A stretch of DNA of 64,000 nt from contig JBQNAI010000006.1 in the NCBI GenBank assembly GCA_052170555.1, positions 58,726 through 122,725 on the forward strand, written 5' to 3'. Both the position numbers and the translations under genes were made by a program. The stretch comes from Scybalousia_A sp052170555 (GTDB lineage: Bacteria; Bacteroidota; Bacteroidia; Bacteroidales; P3). A model generated the notes under the pieces. It was not told the origin of the DNA. It searched no databases and was given only the letters and a program-made list of their open reading frames with translations. Positions 61,174 to 64,000 of this stretch are shown in pieces; positions within the stretch are counted from its first letter, which is position 1; the number at the start of each line of letters is the position of its first letter.

Positions 61174-61599
61174 TCAATCAACCAAGACTTTTTCCAATAT
61201 TGAGGTTAAAAATATGGGACATCTCTGAGGTTTACGAGTTTTTTCATCTACAAAACAAAGTTTATTCCACCCCTCACAGTGTAGGATTTCTTTACCGTTT
61301 TGTATGGAAAATACTTTGTAATGAAATTCTATCTTGGCTTGTGGCATTCCATACACGGTTGTTTTGATTATTATGTTGTCATCATAATGTGCCGGGATAT
61401 GGTAGCGAGCAAATTGTTCAATTAATGGCATCATTATGCCTAATTTTTCTATATCATCATACGAAAGACCGCAATGCCTCATTGTCTCTTCTCTGCCTAT
61501 TTCAAAAAAACGGAAATAATTGCTGTTATGGACATATCCCATCTTGTCTGTTTCGTAATACTTGACTCTATAAGGAAAATCAAATGAATATGTTTTCAT
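61174..61599 (-). CDS. hotdog-fold acyl-CoA thioesterase (YbgC-like)
   Basis: 141 residues. The YRVKYYETDKMGYVHNSNYFRFFEIGREE stretch carries the catalytic Asp and is typical of 4-hydroxybenzoyl-CoA thioesterase/YbgC proteins, which release short acyl groups from CoA or ACP. The true substrate is unknown. It follows the acyltransferase gene by 23 bases. Confidence 0.9.
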   Translation of the reverse strand: MKTYSFDFPYRVKYYETDKMGYVHNSNYFRFFEIGREETMRHCGLSYDDIEKLGIMMPLIEQFARYHIPAHYDDNIIIKTTVYGMPQAKIEFHYKVFSIQNGKEILHCEGWNKLCFVDEKTRKPQRCPIFLTSILEKVLVD

Positions 61600-61622
61600 T
61601 TCTTTTTTTAGATTAATTTACA

Positions 61623-62705
61623 TTAATAAGTTTTTGCACCGAAAAGATAATGAGCTAAGAATTTACTTTGTCGTAGCATATAACTAACCCCTAAGGTAAT
61701 AGCAATGATTAAAGAGGATAACACTACTACAACTAATGTCTCCAATACGATATTGTTATTGCATTCAAAGAAATAGAACATCATATTGGAAAACTCTTTA
61801 TACGCTCCGCTGCGAGGTAAAAAAAAGTAATGTATCAGATAAATATCCATTGTTCGCTCTCCTATGAATTTCAAAATTTTAGAAAATATTTGTTCTTTTT
61901 CGTTTTTTGTCATACCATAATCAAAGTAATGCGAGCTATTCATAAATATCATAAAAAAGACAACTAACCCCAAATATCTGACTACAACATCATGAATAAT
62001 CTTGTAATATAGTGTGTTTGTTTGTGTCCAATCTATTTTCCATATGATAATCATTGCAATGGTAAATAAGCATATTGATAATGTTTTTATCCAATCTTGT
62101 TGAAGAAAACTATTGATTTGTGCCCAGAATTTACGTGTCAATACACCCAATATAAAGTATTGAAAATATGTTACTAATTTTCCGACAGACAATATCCGTC
62201 TTAATCCGGTGTTGATATAAACAAACTTATTGAAGTATAGATACCATCCGACTAATATAATTAACAAAAAGATTATATTTGCACATTTCTCATTTAATTG
62301 TAATTGTTTGCAAAAAAAGTTTATGGTTAAGTAAATCAAAAAGATTTCTAATAGGACCAACATAAACCAATATTCTACAAATCCGTTGGTAAAGAATTGT
62401 GTTATGGGATTTTGTCCTTTTGTAATATACAAAGTACTAAAAAAGATGGAGGTCGGTATTACCAATATTAGGATTTTCTTCCATAATGTATTAAGATAAT
62501 ATCTTGTTGTCCAGTGATCTAAGGATTTGTATGCCACAAAACCACTAATAAGGAAGAAAGTAGGCATACGAAAGGTTATAAGAATAGAGCCCAACACGGA
62601 TTTTTCGGCATTGATACCCAAACCAAAAGTCATAACGTGAGCAACTACGACCAAAAACATTGTCATGCCACGCATAGCATCTATAAAACCTATACGTTTA
62701 TTCAT
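61623..62705 (-). CDS. acyltransferase family 3 membrane protein
   Basis: 360 residues from the ATG at 62705, after the rpmB terminator. Around ten hydrophobic helices. The N-terminal motif FIDAMRGMTMFLVVVAHVM contains the conserved Arg and His of the O-acyltransferase (OafA/YrhL) fold, followed by RMPTFFLISGFVAYKS. Such proteins acetylate or succinylate surface sugars or peptidoglycan. A role in polysaccharide decoration is possible but not shown. Confidence 0.88.
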   Translation of the reverse strand: MNKRIGFIDAMRGMTMFLVVVAHVMTFGLGINAEKSVLGSILITFRMPTFFLISGFVAYKSLDHWTTRYYLNTLWKKILILVIPTSIFFSTLYITKGQNPITQFFTNGFVEYWFMLVLLEIFLIYLTINFFCKQLQLNEKCANIIFLLIILVGWYLYFNKFVYINTGLRRILSVGKLVTYFQYFILGVLTRKFWAQINSFLQQDWIKTLSICLFTIAMIIIWKIDWTQTNTLYYKIIHDVVVRYLGLVVFFMIFMNSSHYFDYGMTKNEKEQIFSKILKFIGERTMDIYLIHYFFLPRSGAYKEFSNMMFYFFECNNNIVLETLVVVVLSSLIIAITLGVSYMLRQSKFLAHYLFGAKTY

Positions 62706-62758
62706 TATGAATAAATTGTATTGAATGTTTGATAGACATAGTACAAACAAAAAAAACA

Positions 62759-62789
62759 GTGAGTAATCACTATGCCTCTAATTACTCAC
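62759..62789 (-). terminator. terminator of rpmB
   Basis: GTGAGTAAT (62759-62767) pairs with ATTACTCAC (62781-62789). On the minus strand it is followed by ACTGTTTTTTTTG. It ends the rpmB transcript before the acyltransferase gene. Confidence 0.85.
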
Positions 62790-62815
62790 CATAGATTCCT
62801 TATTTACTACACTAT

Positions 62816-63055
62816 TTAGTACTTGATATATCCCTTTTGTAAAGCGTTATTCAGACAGGACATTATACCTTTTTTGTTTATAGTACGCATTCCTGCTGCA
62901 CTAACTTTGAGTGTAATCCATGTGTCTTCCTCTGCAATATAGAATTTTTTAACCTGCAAATTAGGATAAAATCTTCTTTTTGTTTTAACGTTAGAGTGTG
63001 AAACTCTATTACCATTTTGAGATTTCTTTCCTGTTATTTCACAAATTCTTGACAT
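62816..63055 (-). CDS. rpmB: 50S ribosomal protein L28
   Basis: Large-subunit protein bL28, 79 residues. The start MSRICEITGKKSQNGNRVSHSN and TKRRFYPNLQVKKFYI are typical. In many Bacteroides rpmB is followed by rpmG and a DUF4295 gene; here a terminator follows at once. Confidence 0.96.
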   Translation of the reverse strand: MSRICEITGKKSQNGNRVSHSNVKTKRRFYPNLQVKKFYIAEEDTWITLKVSAAGMRTINKKGIMSCLNNALQKGYIKY

Positions 63056-63146
63056 GTCATTATACCTTTTTTAATTATTATCCAATCTACTTTCCTCATA
63101 TTGACACCCATCTTTTTAGGACCGAGTGTCCAAAAATTTGAGTTTG

Positions 63147-63178
63147 CAAAGTTACATACTTTTTTTTGAACTGCCAAA
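63147..63178 (-). promoter_or_regulatory. consensus promoter of rpmB
   Basis: Minus-strand TTTG (63175-63178), 20-base spacer, TAACTTTG (63147-63154). Leader about 87 bases. Confidence 0.75.
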
Positions 63179-63317
63179 TATTTTGCGAAGTTTTTACTTT
63201 TTTATTCCTTTATTCTCTTGCCCTCAAATAGTCTATCAATGAAATTTTCTCCATATTGAGATTAAAGTTTGTTTTATGTATATATTTTTTTTACATATTT
63301 TTATCTAAACAATTTTT

Positions 63318-63494
63318 TTAGCAGTCTTTTTCCCTTATGGGATTAGTGCCAGGTGCGGCTTTTTCTATTTTTTTGTAGTTGCTGCTATCATTATCTATGC
63401 ATTCGTTAGTATCACAGGCATCAAGTAGTAACGAAACTGCAAAAGTAATAGTAAAAACAACACAAATCTTTTTGTATATCTTTAGTATTTTCAT
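63318..63494 (-). CDS. small lipoprotein of unknown function
   Basis: 58 residues from the ATG at 63494, which follows a -7 box (minus-strand TACTTTTG, 63524-63531). Signal peptide MKILKIYKKICVVFTITFAV continues to a lipobox LLDAC with Cys at about 27. The mature part is only ~32 residues with two more cysteines (NECIDN and the final Cys). No family recognised. It could be a bacteriocin-like or structural lipoprotein, but nothing supports a function. Confidence 0.55.
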   Translation of the reverse strand: MKILKIYKKICVVFTITFAVSLLLDACDTNECIDNDSSNYKKIEKAAPGTNPIREKDC

Positions 63495-63578
63495 ATTTTT
63501 ATATGTTCTGATAATCTGCATGGCAAAAGTACAATAATTTTATTGTATAACGCTTTTTTCTTTTTCTAAAGTATTAGT

Positions 63579-63669
63579 TTGTTTCTTGAAGATAAGAAAT
63601 TGTTTCTTGAAAAGAGTTTTTTTCTTTTTAGAAATGGTTAAATTGTTTTGTGAAGATAAGAAATAGTTT
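63579..63669. repeat. imperfect 27-bp direct repeat
   Basis: Two direct copies of a 27-base unit, at 63579-63605 and 63643-63669, with 24 matches; both contain GAAGATAAGAAAT. They are 64 bases apart. The region 63532-63979 has no supported gene. Confidence 0.6.
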
Positions 63670-63741
63670 ACAGACAATAGATAAAATATTTGCAATCTTG
63701 CAGAAACAAAATATGGATTTGAGTGTTTTTCTTAACTAAGT

Positions 63742-63906
63742 ATGTTATTTTTTATATTGATAGCTGTTGTTATTTATTCTATTACGGTTGGCATGTAGAG
63801 GGATTCAATAAGGAGGCGTGAAGAGGATAAAGCAATTGAGATAGTCGTTACACGTAGTTTTTGTTGTACTGCCTTTTTAGTAAGAGAATACATCTTATAC
63901 AAATAA
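63742..63906 (+). pseudogene. possible small membrane-protein relic with one internal TAG
   Basis: A 54-codon frame: MLFFILIAVVIYSITVGM, then TAG at 63796-63798, then in frame RDSIRRREDKAIEIVVTRSF and more before TAA at 63904-63906. A hydrophobic helix followed by a basic stretch looks like a small membrane protein, but the internal stop and lack of recognised family make this weak. Confidence 0.2.
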
Positions 63907-63979
63907 GTGGCTGAAACAAAATAATAGTTATAAACCGAAAAAAATAAGAAAGGATTTTGTAGGAGGGCATAAAAGAAAA

Positions 63980-64000
63980 TGGCGAGACTTTTTCTCGCCA
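63980..64000. terminator. hairpin at the window edge
   Basis: TGGCGAGA (63980-63987) pairs with TCTCGCCA (63993-64000) around CTTTT. It is probably a terminator of a gene beyond the window; the tract after it is cut off. Confidence 0.5.

Noticed and set aside
55049..63798. Possible reassignment of TAG as a sense codon, from two frames with internal TAG
   Set aside because: TAG ends several intact genes in this window (rplI, tviB, the COX24-like gene), so it is a working stop codon. The two frames are more likely relics or chance.
1..64000. CRISPR arrays, tRNA and rRNA genes, complete insertion sequences, phage genes
   Set aside because: I looked on both strands and saw no regular spacer-repeat arrays, no tRNA T-loop or cloverleaf signatures, no rRNA stretches and no transposase or phage proteins.

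Overview
The window is chromosomal DNA from an A+T-rich member of the Bacteroidota, most likely an uncultured anaerobic Bacteroidales. The evidence is the type IX secretion (T9SS) proteins PorX, PorG-like and PorQ, a T9SS cargo with a C-terminal sorting domain, a GlsA/GlsB-type glycine-lipid pair, a rubredoxin, Bacteroidota-type HppA and ParE, a UpxY-like antiterminator, the 29-residue COX24-like small protein, and about twenty promoters of the Bacteroidota form TTTG-N(~19)-TAnnTTTG. No rRNA, tRNA, CRISPR array, phage or complete insertion sequence was seen. Species cannot be named from the sequence alone.

Layout. 0.57-2.7 kb: rpsF-rpsR-rplI operon and a SpoU methyltransferase. 2.9-9.7 kb: acyl-CoA hydrolase/CoA-transferase, pfkA with a small membrane protein, rubredoxin, a lipoprotein with a DUF1294 protein, and yihA-purH. 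10-15.8 kb (minus): an envelope operon of two Cys-rich lipoproteins, a DoxX/MauE-thioredoxin fusion, porX, tsaE, glsA and glsB. 16.2-19.9 kb (plus): UpxY-like antiterminator, nucleotide-sugar dehydrogenase, DEDDh exonuclease and GSCFA protein. 20-31.8 kb: PorG-like barrel, phosphodiesterase, a 974-residue FnIII T9SS cargo divergent from parE, then tyrS, a nucleoid-associated protein, secreted hypotheticals and a YitT protein. 32-39.8 kb (minus): atpB, a giant DUF4175 coiled-coil protein, a small hypothetical, ybeY and mnmG. 40-45.5 kb (minus): porQ with two glutathione peroxidases, then HU, the COX24-like protein and rng, and a lipoprotein. 45.7-51 kb (plus): mreC, mreD, a glycosyltransferase, wecB, purQ and rnhB. 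51.3-63.5 kb: hppA, a BFN/UVR protein, nadK, dxr, rseP, sufC, sufD, a thioesterase, an acyltransferase, rpmB and a small lipoprotein.

Theme. Much of the window serves the cell envelope: T9SS and its regulator, glycine lipids, polysaccharide precursors, cell-shape proteins, isoprenoid supply and site-2 proteolysis. Several operons that are normally contiguous are split: atpB stands apart from the other atp genes, sufCD lacks sufB, mreCD lacks mreB/mrdA/rodA, and rpmB lacks rpmG. The genome therefore looks heavily rearranged.

The most distinctive unexplained signal is a family of long, imperfect palindromic intergenic repeats (at least nine copies, including 43-bp and 46-bp near-perfect palindromes). 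They lie only between genes and look like a degenerate MITE or REP-like family.
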